In this document: positions 48,681 to 60,064 of the stretch, one piece after another
Numbering within the stretch: position 1 is the stretch's first letter
Layout: every line of letters starts with the position of its first letter
Source: Naematelia aurantialba
Lineage: Eukaryota; Basidiomycota; Tremellomycetes; Tremellales; Naemateliaceae
Direction: 5' to 3'
Assembly: GCA_021527695.1 (NCBI GenBank)
Contig: JAKFAO010000003.1
Coordinates: forward strand, 248,001 to 312,000
Length of the DNA: 64,000 nt
The notes under the pieces: generated by a model
What the model saw: the letters and a program-made list of their open reading frames with translations, nothing else
Told to the model about the DNA's origin: nothing
Databases searched by the model: none
Translations under genes and position numbers: made by a program

Positions 48681-49178
48681 CGCGGATGAATGGTCGGATG
48701 CATCGGACCTTGGTTGAGGAGGGGAGGGTGACAGGTTGTGTCGGCTGATCAGCGAGTGCAATCTGGGAACTGGCGCCAAGAGGCGCCGGATTTGATGAGC
48801 CAGTCGTCCAACTGGGGATGCCATTGGCGCCGTTGCAATCAGCGGTGCATGCATTGCTGCGTTTCCTTTGTCTTTGCTGTACAGAGTGCAGATGTGCAGA
48901 CACCGATGATGTTGTCAAACACGGCTGTCGCCAAAGGCAGAGATGCATAAACCCTGTAGTTCGATGAAATCATCCAGGCCCAGACAAGCCGGTGCGAGGG
49001 TATTGTTGCACCGCCTGTAGTATGACCAGAAGTGACAGCGCTGAACGGCACGGACGATGTCGCCTGAGGACTTTTGCCACCACTCGGTTTCCCCGTGAAT
49101 ACTCGAGTATACTCGAGTATAGTTTCCCCCGCGATATAAACTCCCGAACACCCATGGGAGACCGGTATGTGACCACCT
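48681..49178. other. Convergent 3' region, ICP55 and the MFS gene
   Basis: 498 bp. Holds two overlapping copies of the 12-bp palindrome ATACTCGAGTAT at about 49098-49121, which could form a small hairpin or bind a dimeric protein. No gene recognised. Confidence 0.5.
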
Positions 49179-51946
49179 TTACACACGAGAGGATGCGCGA
49201 GGGACAAACACGCCGTCGAGGTCCACCGGCACGTCGCGGCTGTCCAGGGAAGGCACGCCCTCATCGCCGCTAACGTCGGCGTCGCCCTTGTCCTCCTCGC
49301 CTCCTTGGTCGGAGACCGGCGCCTCGGCCAACAGAGCCGCATCGATTCTCCTGAGGCGGAGATCAGCGGCGTCGCAGTCGCACGTGCCGAGGAAAAGGAT
49401 AAGGCTGTAGCAGAAGGATATACTCACTTTTGGCGTCTCTCGAGGTACACGGTAGAGAAGAGCGCGAGCACGGCGCAGGAGTAGCAGGCGGCGGCGTAGT
49501 CTGGGTGTCGTCAGCGGCGTGGTCGTGGGCGCGAGACGCAAGACCTTTAGACCTACTCCATCCAATTGTGTAATGCGGGGCCTGCTTGGCCGGCCAGATC
49601 TTGAGCGGAGCTCCAGCACTGCAGCGCATCAGCTGCGCATTTCGATACCTACTCGGACATTTGGAGGAGGGCAGTGTAAGAAAGCGAAGGACACGACACG
49701 CACGTGATGCTGTAGTAGGTGACGACAACGGCCGCGACAAGGAAGCTGCGCTCCTCGGCTGAATGCCTCACCAGGGTCCCCAGCCACGCGATGCACCTGT
49801 ACGATCAGCCGACCAGCATAAGCACAGCGCTGCAGATCCGCGGGAAGCGACCCACAAGTTGGCGTGGGGAGCCACAATGTTCAGGATGATGAAGCTCGCG
49901 AATTTGGTGCCGTCAGACACGTTCCACTATCCCCGTGTGAGCCAGGCGACTTGAGACCATGTCAAGAGGCAGTGCAACATACCGCGGCAAGGACAGCGGT
50001 GAAGATGATTCCAAGGAGTTCCAAGCCAAGCACTGGTGGACCGTCAGTCTCCGCTCAGCTCAGATTGCACCCTCGCCATCCAGGACGTACGGAACGGCCA
50101 CTGAACCCTCCAAATGTCCGAGAGGGTCAAGAAGAAAAACAGGGCGACGATCGTGACCTGTGGATCTCAGCCTGGCGCGCGGACCGAAGAGCGGCACAAG
50201 CACGTACAGCGTTGCACGCAATGGGAATCGTACTGGAGACGAGTGTCAGTGGCGCCTACACCGAGGCGAAAGCATGAAAACAATTGAAGACGACGCTTAC
50301 TTGAGCTGGGATACCCTGGCATAGAGTTAGCACATGGCTACGCCGGTCTGGGGCAGCAAATGCCGACGCACGAGTACCGCTTGGTGCCGTCGGCATTGGT
50401 CAAGCTCTTGAGCCACAGGTTGAAGTATCCGGTGCCGGTTCCGCCCTGGGCGCCCAGACTGCAGGTCAGTGGGCTGCTCGAGCTATCGCAACTCACGTAT
50501 ACGTCAACCAGATGGCCTGCGCAAGAAGCGGTGAGCGAACGCTCGGCTGCGTGTCGAGACATGCTCACGATATTCTGCGGCCGGGTGACCACAGACTTGA
50601 TCACTTTGAGCGACCAACCCCTGGGCAAAGACCGCTTCTGGTTGGCCATCCGTCGTTGCGCCGTCTCAATGTCAATCGGTCGCAGCCACTTGGACCAAGG
50701 ATTGGGCTACGAGGGACATGAGCCACGGACCTTGACCGCCCCGCGGAGCTGGAGCGCGCTCGGCTCACTCGGTTCGGGTAGTCCGGGCACCCAATGTAGC
50801 CCCAGCCGGCGACGGCGACGGTGATGCACGCGTTGACAACGAACAACTTGTCACTATGAGCGGCCGACTCGCAGCACGTAGCACACCGATACGTACCCAT
50901 CTCCATCCTGCCCCCGATCAGCAACTACGTCATTCAGGCAGTCCCAAGTGGTACTGACCTGACAGTCCGTGGGCGCCGTTCAGGTTGGTGTACAGTGCGG
51001 ACTGAAGCGCGCCCGAGAAGATCCCACCGAGCGATGTAGCGCTTTGGTACAGTGCAAGGCGCTTGCCGATCTCCGCCGGAGTGTACCAACTGAGCAGCAG
51101 GACCATGGCTGTAACGATCAGCCTCGGACGAACGACCCGGCCATTCAGACACGTACTTCCTGGCCACTGCGACATGTCAGCAACGGTGGCAAATGGACGT
51201 CTCGGGCAGCGATACGTACCGCTGTGCCTTCACAGAAACCGATGAAAAACCGGAGGCCGTCTGCGCACAGCCTGTCAGCAAAGTCAACTACTCGACCATT
51301 CTGCTCACAGACGGCTTGGTAATTTTTCACGGCTGCAAGTCCGGCGGTTCCAACACCCCAAAACACTGCCAACGATCAGCGTCTTTCTTGTTGCTGCGAG
51401 CGCCGCAAACAACTGACGTTCCGAGGTTGGGAGCCAGATACTGGGCCTGACGAGCCCATTTATAAAGTACGACGAGAGCGGAATGCAGATGAGGTATCCA
51501 ATGTTGAAGTACGTGGTGAAGTAATTCAGCTGGTTGCCGTAGAGCGATAGCTACAGTCACTCAGACGACGCCACGAACGCGTTACCTGCTGCCACTTACG
51601 TCTTCCTGCATGCCACTGACTGCAGGCGGATCAGTGATGTTTTCTTGACTATCAAGCGAGGTATAGCTCACCATAGGCGTTCGAAATGTTGGTTTGGTCG
51701 AGGTATTTTACGATGGCAGAGAGTGAGATATCTGATGACCATTAGCACCTCGGCGTGTCCTCTGAGTGGTTTGTCGTTCCTGTGGATGCTCCAGGCGCCG
51801 TACTTGACAGGACCAGTATGGAAAGGCTCACAGGAACAGAAGAAGATGTCCAGTCGGCGGAGGAGGACGTTCTCCTGCCGTGTCTCTTTCGACCACCTCG
51901 GGTCGTTCAAGAATATCCAGCCAATCAGTGTCTGGAAGATGGGCAT
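49179..51946 (-). CDS. MFS permease, anion:cation symporter family (Dal5/Fen2/Vht1-like)
   Basis: Plasma-membrane transporter for an organic anion or vitamin. The first exons read IGWIFLNDPRWSKETRQENVLLRRLDIFFCSYISLSAIVKYLDQTNISNAYVSGMQEDLSLYGNQLNYFTTYFNIGYLICIPLS across introns, the family's N-terminal signature. Later: RFFIGFCEGTAV, GSWYTPAEIGKRLALYQSATSLGGIFSGALQSALY, then FVVNACITVAVAGWGYIGCPDYP and RPIDIETAQRRM (the cytosolic loop). The second half is cut into many small exons over 50500-49400; the tail is acidic (EEDKGDADVSGDEG). Exon 3 (complement 51600-51619) is only 20 nt. Start ATG 51946 is tentative, with ATG 52000 in frame upstream. Family members carry allantoate, pantothenate, biotin, nicotinate or sulfonates, so the substrate is open. 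Divergent from a TauD-type dioxygenase. Confidence 0.8.
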
Positions 51947-52674
51947 TTTGGGTGCGCGACTCGAGGGGGAGCGGGGATGAGTGGACGGCACTCGATGCAT
52001 ACCATGTCTTCTTTTTGTGCGGGCATTCGGGGCGATCTCTTGTTCGGAGAATCACACACAAACCCGATCACGTACTATCAGTTTGCAACATGAGATGAAC
52101 AAGCAGCCGCTGTATCGCGCCATCGCCCGCCCTGGCGTACGGGCACGCCGCCTATCCAACTAAGGTTGCGCTGCTGATGCGCCGCCTCTTACGGTCTGAC
52201 GTGATGGTGGCTGGATATCGCGACTGCCTCATTTCTCAATTATCTGCGACTAAATTAGATAACACGGGCCAGTCAGAGCCCCGCCTGGCTGCCAACTGCT
52301 CCGTCGGGCATGAGTTTCCGGGGATCGGGGACACTAATTATTGCCCATTTCCGCAGAGTGTTGCCTGGTATCTGACGTTTCCAGACGCCAGACCCTATGC
52401 AATTATCACCACAGGTCAGCGCCTGCACAGCGTCACAGCGTACGAATCTAAAAAGATATCCAACCGCTGAAATCTTGACAATGTCGCCATCTTTGCCAGC
52501 GATCGCTTCATACAACGTTATGCTTACAGCCTGCGGATATCACCGAAACACGGAAATGACCAAAGCCACTGCCACGGGCCGAGGACCTTGGAATGCACGG
52601 CTGGATCAGAGACGAGACAAGACGGCCCCGTCTCCAACGTTTCTGCCTTGCCAAAGTCGTCCTGCCTCACCACC
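51947..52674. promoter_or_regulatory. Divergent promoter of the MFS permease and dioxygenase
   Basis: 728 bp between divergent starts. No CACGTG. A GATA core lies in AATTAGATAACA at about 52252-52263. The shared region suggests co-regulation, but no operator could be defined. Confidence 0.35.
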
Positions 52675-54293
52675 ATGTCCAACGTCGTCACGCTGACCGA
52701 GACGCTTGCCCCGCCGGACGAGGTGGCCAAACGGGTCGCTCGACTCCGCTTGGTCGGTGGCGAGGAGCAGGAAGGCAAGGTCGTACGTGGGCCCGCTCGG
52801 TTGCCGCTGAATTTCGAGCAGAATGCAAAATACCCCCAGTACCTCCCGGTCTGGGAGAAGACCAGGTTCCCCGACTGGGAGGAGGTCGAGTACGTCGACC
52901 CGGGCTGTCGCGGAACGCCCGACAAGCGCCACTTGTTCGGCCCCGGCGCGACGCATCGCGAAATCACGCCAGCCTTGGGCGAGGAAATCAAGGTAAGCTA
53001 TACAGCTGTCGCTTGGTGGAACAACAGCTGAGAGGCTGTAGGGAGTCCAGCTGTCCAAGCTCTCGAAGGAGGGTCTCGACGATCTGGCCCTGCTCGCAGC
53101 AGAGCGTGGCTTGCTCATTTTGTAAATACTTGTTCATACGCAAGTAGCGGGACTGATCGCTGATCCGAGCAGCCGGGATCAAGATTTCAAGGACATCGGC
53201 CCCGACGCTCAGCTGGACGTCGTGCGGCACTTTGGGCGCTTGCACATCCATCCCGTGAGTGGTCCGTCTAGCTGCAGACCCAGGTTGACTGAGCGACAGA
53301 CCATGGTAAGTCCCATCTGCAGGGCGTGAGCCGGCCTGATTTTGCCACAAGGGGCATCCCGAGGGGTACCCAGAGGTGAGCACTGCGCGCAATCGTCTGT
53401 CTGTGGCTGATGCAGACAGATGCACGTCGTGTATCGTGATCCTACCGACAGCACCATCGCGTGCGTACCAGCCTACCAGCTTCGACGTTCAGAGTCATGC
53501 GCTCATGCTTGATTTAGGCGTTACACCAAGCCGAACGAAGTCAGCAAGATCAGCTCGGTCTCCTGGCACGCTGACCACACGGCCGAGATTCAGCCGCCGG
53601 GAATCACCTTCTTCTTCGCGTTGGAAGCCCCTCCAGTCAGTCAATAACCGTAGGCGTACGCGAGGGATAGACCTAACAGCCATCAGTCGGGGGGTGACAC
53701 GCTGTTCGTATCGACCACAGAGGCATACAACAGGCTCTCGGACGAGTACAAGAAACGCTTGGAAGGCCTCCAAGTCGTGCACGACAACACCGACATGCTT
53801 GAACACTCGACCTCGCTGGGCGGCCCGGGACGCTTCTCCCCTCAAAAGCGCACTCATCCCTTGAGTGAGTCATTCGCGCCGCGCGCGCCTTGCGCTCACG
53901 CCGTGGCAGTCAGAACGCACCCTGTGACGGGCCAGAAGATTCTCAACTTCACCGGTGGACATGCGAGGCGAATCGCCGGATTCAAGCAGGAAGAGTCGGA
54001 CGCCACCGTCAACTTCTTGCTCGACGTGCTTGTCAAGGGAGGCGACTTTCAAGCACGAGCACATTATGAGCCCGGGACCGTCGTCGTGTGGGACAAGTAG
54101 GTCTTGTCCGCGTTCGATTCAACGTACCCTGCTTACGTTGTCGCAGCCGTGTTGTGGCACACACGGCCACGTATGATTTCAAGGGTGAGTGTACATTAGT
54201 GTCAAACTGCCACGGCCGCGGGTCCTGATGACAGCAGGCGATGAACGCAGGCACGTCATTCGCATTGCCGCGATGGCAGATGTACCAAAGTGA
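52675..54293 (+). CDS. TauD/TfdA-type 2-oxoglutarate/Fe(II) dioxygenase (Jlp1-like)
   Basis: Predicted to oxidise a sulfonate or related substrate with 2-oxoglutarate, releasing sulfite in the Jlp1 case. N-terminus: MSNVVTLTETLAPPDEVAKRV then FPDWEEVEYVDPG. The fold reads LSKEGLDDLALLAAERGLLIFRDQDFKDIG, HFGRLHIHP, MHVVYRDPTDSTIA, then KISSVSWHADHTAEIQPPGITFFFALEAPPVSGGDTLFVSTTEAYNRLSDEYKKRLEGL. Iron ligands are His and Asp of WHADHT and the distal His of RVVAHTATYDF; Arg of RRHVIRIAA is the likely 2-oxoglutarate-binding Arg. VRTHPVTGQKILNF is the TauD family motif before the last strands. At least seven short introns; stop 54291-54293 after MADVPK. Fungal homologues are sulfonate, taurine or herbicide-type dioxygenases, so the substrate is not settled. 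An MFS permease lies head to head. Confidence 0.87.
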
Positions 54294-54782
54294 ATTCCAT
54301 AGCTGCAGTTAGAGGTTACGTGTACTAGGCAGCCGGAGGCTACAGACGTGCTCGATTGCTACTGGCTACTGTATACGTATGAACCCTTCTGAGCTTTGCC
54401 AGAGAATCTGTCGGGCCAGCGGAATCCGAACAACTCGTTGTCTGCATTTTCGGGTTTCGTCCTCCTCTCTAGTGCTTGCGACTGTTCGCGGTGAGGTTCG
54501 GGAACTGGATGGGTAAGGACTTGTTCGGCCCAGCCATGTTCCGTGCTCGGTCATCACCGGGCCGGGTCTGAACGACGTTGCATTGTGCACACCATATTGC
54601 CTCATTTCACCCAAGACTGACGACTGATCAAGCACGAAATCCCGGACGTTTGAATCGATACGAGGTGCAATGTGCAATAAATACATGAAATGCATTATTG
54701 ATGAGCTATGATGGACGAGTCTTGCGGACCATATATGGACAAAAACGTGTGCGAGGGGGTGACGGGATAATTGTCGCCTGGT
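54294..54782. other. Spacer before the aldolase gene
   Basis: 489 bp between tandem genes. An AACGTG at 54745-54750 is the only E-box half-site seen near the aldolase start. No coding frame recognised. Confidence 0.35.
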
Positions 54783-55855
54783 ATGACTGAACCGACCATC
54801 GCCCAGCGTGTCAACCACATTCGCAAAGCGTGGCACGAGGGACGGCCGGCTTATGGGATCATCACCAAGGCGCCAGGCGCGAGCCTGGTGCGGACACTGG
54901 CGGGTCTGAGGCGCTATGGGCTCGACGTGAGCCGCCTGCGCGGAGCCGCGCGTGGTGTCTGAGTCTGACACTGATGCGGCCCGGCAGTTCATCGTCACCG
55001 ATGCCGAGCACGGCAACTACGACGACGCCTCTCAGCACGACGCGATACACGCCATTGCGTCCCTTGGCGTGTCTCCTGTGAGCGGGCGGGCTACGGCGGT
55101 GCATAGATTGGTCTGATGCCGTTGCAGATTGCTCGATTGCCCGGAATGGGGAGTGAGAAATGGGGGGTCCGGGTCGCACTAGACGCTGGCGCGCATGGCG
55201 TCATGATCCCACTGCTTGAGTCTAGAGTGAGCGAACCGATTCGTCTCAATGAAAAGAGCGATAAGCTTAAACGTCTAAACGCGACAGGAGCAAGCCGAAG
55301 ACGTCGTCCATCGAGCAAAGTACCCGCCGTTTGGCGGACGTACCTCGGGCGGAAGCTTCCACAAACAAGCCTTCCACTTGGAGGAACATGGCCGAACCCT
55401 CACCCAGGAAGAATACTGGGCGGCGGCGAACGACGCGACGCTGGTGATAGCCATCATCGAGACCAAGGAAGGATTGCAAAACATCGAGGAGATCGTTCAA
55501 GTCAAGGGATTAGGTGAGGCCAGGATCCTTCTCCTCCCCCCCCACCGCCCACACGCGCTCGAGTCGCGCACCTGCTTACGGACGCCCAGATGCCATTTTC
55601 ATTGGGCAATACGACTTGGCGCTCTCCCTGGGATCTCTTCCACAGTCGGACTCGCGGGTCATTAATGGTGTCAAGAAGATATTCGACACCGCTAAGAAAG
55701 CCGGTGTGCCGGTCATTGCGTGGGCGCCGGGTGACCAGGCCAAGGCGGCGGTCGAGGAGGGCTACGAAGGCATCATCGCTGGGCTGGATATGTCCGTCCT
55801 GGAGAACGCGTTGGCAGAAGGCCTGACCAAGGCTGGGGCACCAAGACGGTGGTAA
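54783..55855 (+). CDS. HpcH/HpaI-family class II aldolase
   Basis: Metal-dependent aldolase that splits 2-keto-3-deoxy or related hydroxy-keto acids into pyruvate and an aldehyde. Start MTEPTIAQRVNHIRKAWHEGRPAYGIITK. Motifs: FIVTDAEHGNYDD (usual MxDxEHGN), IARLPGMGSEKWGVRVALDAGAHGVMIPLLE (substrate loop), QAEDVVHRAKYPPFGGRTSGG, then LVIAIIETKEGLQNIEEI with the metal-binding Glu, and DAIFIGQYDLALSLG with the second metal-binding Asp. Exons start 54783, 54988, 55128, about 55292 and about 55587; the first three are in phase. Length of about 280-290 residues is normal. Ends AGAPRRW. Sits behind the dioxygenase on the same strand. The natural aldol is unknown; 4-hydroxy-2-oxoheptanedioate or a sugar acid are possible. 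Confidence 0.88.
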
Positions 55856-56616
55856 TTCAGCCGAGGTCGGGCGAAACAAAAAAGCTCCATAGTGCAGGTC
55901 CCGCATGCACGCAGGAATATACTTCAGGCCCCTGGGCTAACTGCTCACACGTTCGACTCGCACTAAGAGCTGCCGACGTGCAGGCTGCTGTCTGTCATCA
56001 AGGCCATGTGTCAGAGGCGCAAGAGGCATACCCTGTGTTGGCGCCACCCGGTCAAATCTAATCTAAGACCATCACTCGTATCGCCAACTGCGATCCCACC
56101 CATAGCATGCACGTGTGGTCTATTCTTTGCTGAAACGATTACATCCTGACCAGCCTGCCACCCTTGCCGCTGCGTGTCAGTCGGTCATGGCATGCTTCCT
56201 CGCAAGACGAGCACAAGCAACGCAAGCACGTTTATCGTCCTCGTCCAACGGCCAGGCGTCTTCCTCCTGGCTTTACGTAGCAACGGGCAGATCCGAGCCC
56301 GAGTGTCAGAACGATGGCATTCGTCCGAAGGCTCTGACCGCGCACAAGCAGAGCGAAGTCCACCAGGATCCACAGGTCCATATTGGGAACCAAACCGCCG
56401 CAGTGAAAGCCGCCGGCAGCAGGGCAGTTGGAGCGGCCAGAGAACTAAAAACAGTAGAGAGAGCCGTGACCAGTATATGCATCTCGAGTTGGGGATATAA
56501 GGCAGACGGTTTCGGTTCGTTGCCAAATCCCTCCTCTATCACTCCTGTTGAGGTCGAGGAATCGATACTTACCTGTCATCCGACGCGCTCATCCACAGGC
56601 AAGAACTCTGGAAGCC
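55856..56616. promoter_or_regulatory. Promoter region of the GIT1-like permease
   Basis: 761 bp. CACGTG at 56110-56115 and CACGTT at 56227-56232 are Pho4-type E-boxes, 500 and 385 bp before the ATG at 56617. In Saccharomyces GIT1 is a Pho4 target, so phosphate control is a plausible inference. No coding frame recognised. Confidence 0.45.
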
Positions 56617-59600
56617 ATGTCTGCCGAAGCGGAAAATGACGAAAAGACCCTCAGGTCAGATGGCAAGGACTTGCAGCTGTCGCCCGAGACGCATGTACTG
56701 CCGTCGGTGCTGGCGGGTGAAGAGGCCCTGGAGGTTGGGGATGCCCCGCTTGGCACGGTTACGGGTGAGTCTACGCTTGTTCGCTTTCGCGGTCACTCCC
56801 GCTCGCGCTCCCGGCCTACTACCGCAAAACTCGACACAAACTGTCTCCTGTCTGCCCTCCGGACTGAGCAGACTTGCTGCAATGCTCGCGAGGCCTTGCT
56901 GTCCTCCCACCAGACAGATGACCACCTGTCCTCTCGCCTGGCTATGGGAGCAAGAGCTGACACTATGCAGCAAAGGCTTCGGACTATTTCACGCTGCTAG
57001 CCACGGGCTTTGCGCTCGTCTCGGACGGGTACCAGGTGGGTCGCGTGATCACCGTCTGGCCGTCGCGCTGATCAAGTGGGCAATCAGAATAACTTGTCAA
57101 CCGTATTCAACGCCGTCTTTGTGCGTCTCTTCTACTGGCGCTCACCATTATCCCCTCCTCCGGCATTACCCTCCCAAGCCTCCACCCCTACTGTCCGCCG
57201 CTCGCCCTCGTCCTGGCTGATCGCTACAGGCGATCCTGTATGCCAAGGCGTACACCTCGTCAGTCAAGACCCGAGTGTCCAACTCGCTCTTAGTCGGAGG
57301 TACGACTCTCCCTCTGGCTTTGTCCCTGTTCCTGCAGTGCCCAAAGGTGTCGCTGATGGGCATGTAGAGGTGCTGGGACAGTTCATCGTAGGCCTGATCT
57401 GCGACCGTATCGGTCGCAAGACCGCCATGGTTGGCACAACGCTGTTGATCGTCCTTGGAGGTATTCTGTCCACCGCTGCGACTGGAAAGAGTGAGTACCG
57501 TCGTTTTCAAAGCTCGTCGACTGACACGACGATTCAGCACCAGCAGGGATGTTTTGGATGCTGTACGTTTCATGTCGGCGCACCTGTTCACCTGATTCTG
57601 CACATGACAGAACGCTGATGACAGATCAGGACTGTCGCGCGTGGCACTACCGGCGTCGGCGTTGGCGGAGAGTATCCAGCTTGCTCGACGTCAGCTTCCG
57701 AGGCCGCCAATGAGAAATTTGGCCGAGACCGCGGCAAAGTCTTCATTCTCGTCACCAAGTAGGCCCAACCCCGCTCCTCCCGCTCTTCCCGCTCCTCCTC
57801 GCATGTATCGTAGCTTATCCATGTGACCGTTAGCTTAATGCTGTCGATCGGCGGCCCCATCGTCATCTCTCTCTTCTTGCTCATCATCAATGGCGCACAC
57901 TACCATGGGACCACCGACGCCTCAGATCTTCACAAGCTACAGTACACCTGGCGTATCCTCATGGCAATCGGGATCGTGATCCCCTTGAGCGTGTTTTATT
58001 TCCGGTACGTGGTTCCTTCCTACGCATCTTTGAGTGGTGCACTATGCGACGCCCTCGAAAGTGCTGGTTCGGAAAGGCTCACCCCTGCCCAGGCTCAAGA
58101 TGATGAACCCCAAGCTGTATCGCCGCAACGCTATTCGCAAAAACCCTCCGTACCTCCTCATTATCCGACGATACTGGAAGACCCTGATCGGGACAGCTGG
58201 TACTTGGTTCCTGTTGGTGTCTCATGCGCTGTTTGCCACACACCGTCGACTGATCGGCAATCTAGATACGACTTTGTGACGTTCCCGAACAGCGTCTTCA
58301 GGCAAGCCACATTCCCCTATCCATCAAGTCAGCCAACGCACCGCTGACTCCGATCAGTTCAGCCATCATCTCAGGCGTCATTCCGGGCGCGGGTCTGGTG
58401 CGCACGATGGAGTGAGGCTTGGCAACGCACTTTGGCATATGACGTACTGACGAGCCAGGTGGAACTTGCTGCTGAGCGTGCTGTCTCTTCCCGGTGTGTT
58501 TTTGGGCGCCTGGATCGTCAAGTAGTGAGTTTGGCGGCTGCTGGGGTCTGGATGATGGGTCAGCCAGTGCTGACGGGCTTTAAAGCACCGGTCGCCGAAA
58601 CCTCCTCATCATGGGCTTCACGTGAGCATGCAGTTCACGCGGCGCAGCAAGCGAGCTTCAATGTAATCAGCTGAGTGACGTAGTGGATATATCGTCTTTG
58701 GCCTGATCGTGGGCGTCTCGTACGACAAGATAACAAAGGTCATCCCGGCTTTCATTGTCATGTACGGTTTCATGCAGGTACGTCTTGCTACAGCGACGCG
58801 GGGGGTCGCTGACCAGAGCAAACTGCAGAGCTCGGGCAACTTCGGTCCAGGTCAGTTACGATGGAACGAGGCGATCCCGCCCCCCTGGTGGAGCGCAGGA
58901 GCTTGTAGCTGACGTTGCGCAGGTAACATGGAAGGAACGATCTCTGCCGAGGTACGCGCCATTCCCTCTCTCGTCTTTCAGCGAGCCGTGCGCTGAGATG
59001 CAGTCGTACCCCACTTCCATCAGGGGGACCTGCTACGGTCTGTCCGCGGCTCTCGGCAAAGTCGGTGCCGCCGTGGGCACGCAGTGCTTCACACCTGTGC
59101 AGGGTGAGTGGCCATACGCGAGTCCTCTCCCGCGGCCACAACGGGCACTGGGCAGCCCGACACTGAGCACGACCGACCCCGGTGCTTGCTCGTACATACC
59201 GTGTGCTGATGGGGCTGTAGAGAACCTCGGCAAGCGGTACACGTTTATCGTCGCTGTGAGTTGCGTCACAGTCAACGCACCATCTCTGCGTCGCTGCACG
59301 GTCCTAGTCCCTGCTGTCAGATCATCCAGCACCGTAGCCATCCACCACCTGCCCCTCTTTTCCGCCTTTGCCCCTGACCGCGCCTCAACGCCAGGCGCGG
59401 TGTGATAGCAAAGTGGCACGGATACGCCGTCGCAGCATGAGCGTGCTGACCCTCTAGGCATGCTGTGGGTTTGCCGGCGTCATCCTCGCCTTCTTCTTCG
59501 TCGAGGATAAGGGCAGGGACCGGCTCGAGAAGGAAGACGAGGCGTGGCGGGTCTACCTCGTCGAGAACGGGTATGGCGAGATCGAGATGGGCGACGGCAC

Positions 59601-59661
59601 GGCGGGCGCGCGCAAGGCCCTTGGGAATGAGGACAAGGAGGATCTCGAGTTTGGTAACTAG
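56617..59661 (+). CDS. GIT1: GIT1-like MFS permease (glycerophosphoinositol/phosphate type)
   Basis: Predicted plasma-membrane H+ symporter for glycerophosphodiesters or phosphate (phosphate:H+ symporter family of MFS). N-terminal hydrophilic part MSAEAENDEKTLRSDGKDLQLSPE, then SDYFTLLATGFALVSDGYQNNLSTVFNAVF, SSVKTRVSNSLLVGEVLGQFIVGLICDRIGRKTAMVGTTLLI with the RxGR loop, GVGVGGEYPACSTSASEAANEK (family motif), IGGPIVISLFLLIINGAH, YRRNAIRKNPPYLLIIRRYWKTLIGTAGTWFLYDFVTFPNSVFSSAIISGVIPG and SSGNFGPGNMEGTISAESYPTSIRGTCYGLSAALGKVGAAVGTQCF. The sequence is split by about 12 introns. C-terminus LEKEDEAWRVYLVENGYGEIEMGD ... EDLEFGN then TAG 59659-59661. Git1 is favoured over Pho84 from SSVKTRVSNSLLVGEV. 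Transported substrate is inferred. Confidence 0.82.
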
Positions 59662-59772
59662 GCCAGTCTCAGTCTCAGCACCTCCAGTCTCAGTTTCGGC
59701 AAGGCCAGTCTCAGTTTTGGCACGGCCAGGCTCGGTTTTGGCAGCTACCGAGCATCGGCTCTTTGGGACTAG
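59662..59772 (+). other. In-frame open stretch with 21-bp repeats directly after the GIT1 stop
   Basis: Four imperfect 21-bp units begin at 59663, 59684, 59705 and 59726 (CCAGTCTCAGTTTCGGCAAGG and variants). The frame after TAG stays open for 36 codons to TAG 59770-59772 and reads as a heptapeptide repeat of SLSFGKA type. The last coded residues, DLEFGN, resemble the repeat. It is either a recent stop, stop-codon readthrough or an untranslated repeat. Confidence 0.6.
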
Positions 59773-60064
59773 ACTACGTCGAGTTTGCGAACTGAATAGC
59801 GGGGCGTCTATTACGATCGGGCAATGCAGGTAGATAGGAGGTAGGCTCGCGGGAGGGCCGGTGGTGCGCAGGATAACGACTCGAACGAGTGGCGCATGGG
59901 GGCGCGGTGGGACGACATGACGGCACGATAGAATCACACTCCTTGCATTTGGTACGGAACATGGTTTATTGCATGCAGGTATGGTTATACAGTGGCACCC
60001 TGAAGCGGATGTATAGTCGCCAGCCTGGAGCGTAGAGACAGTTTTGCTTTACTTTGCTATGGAG

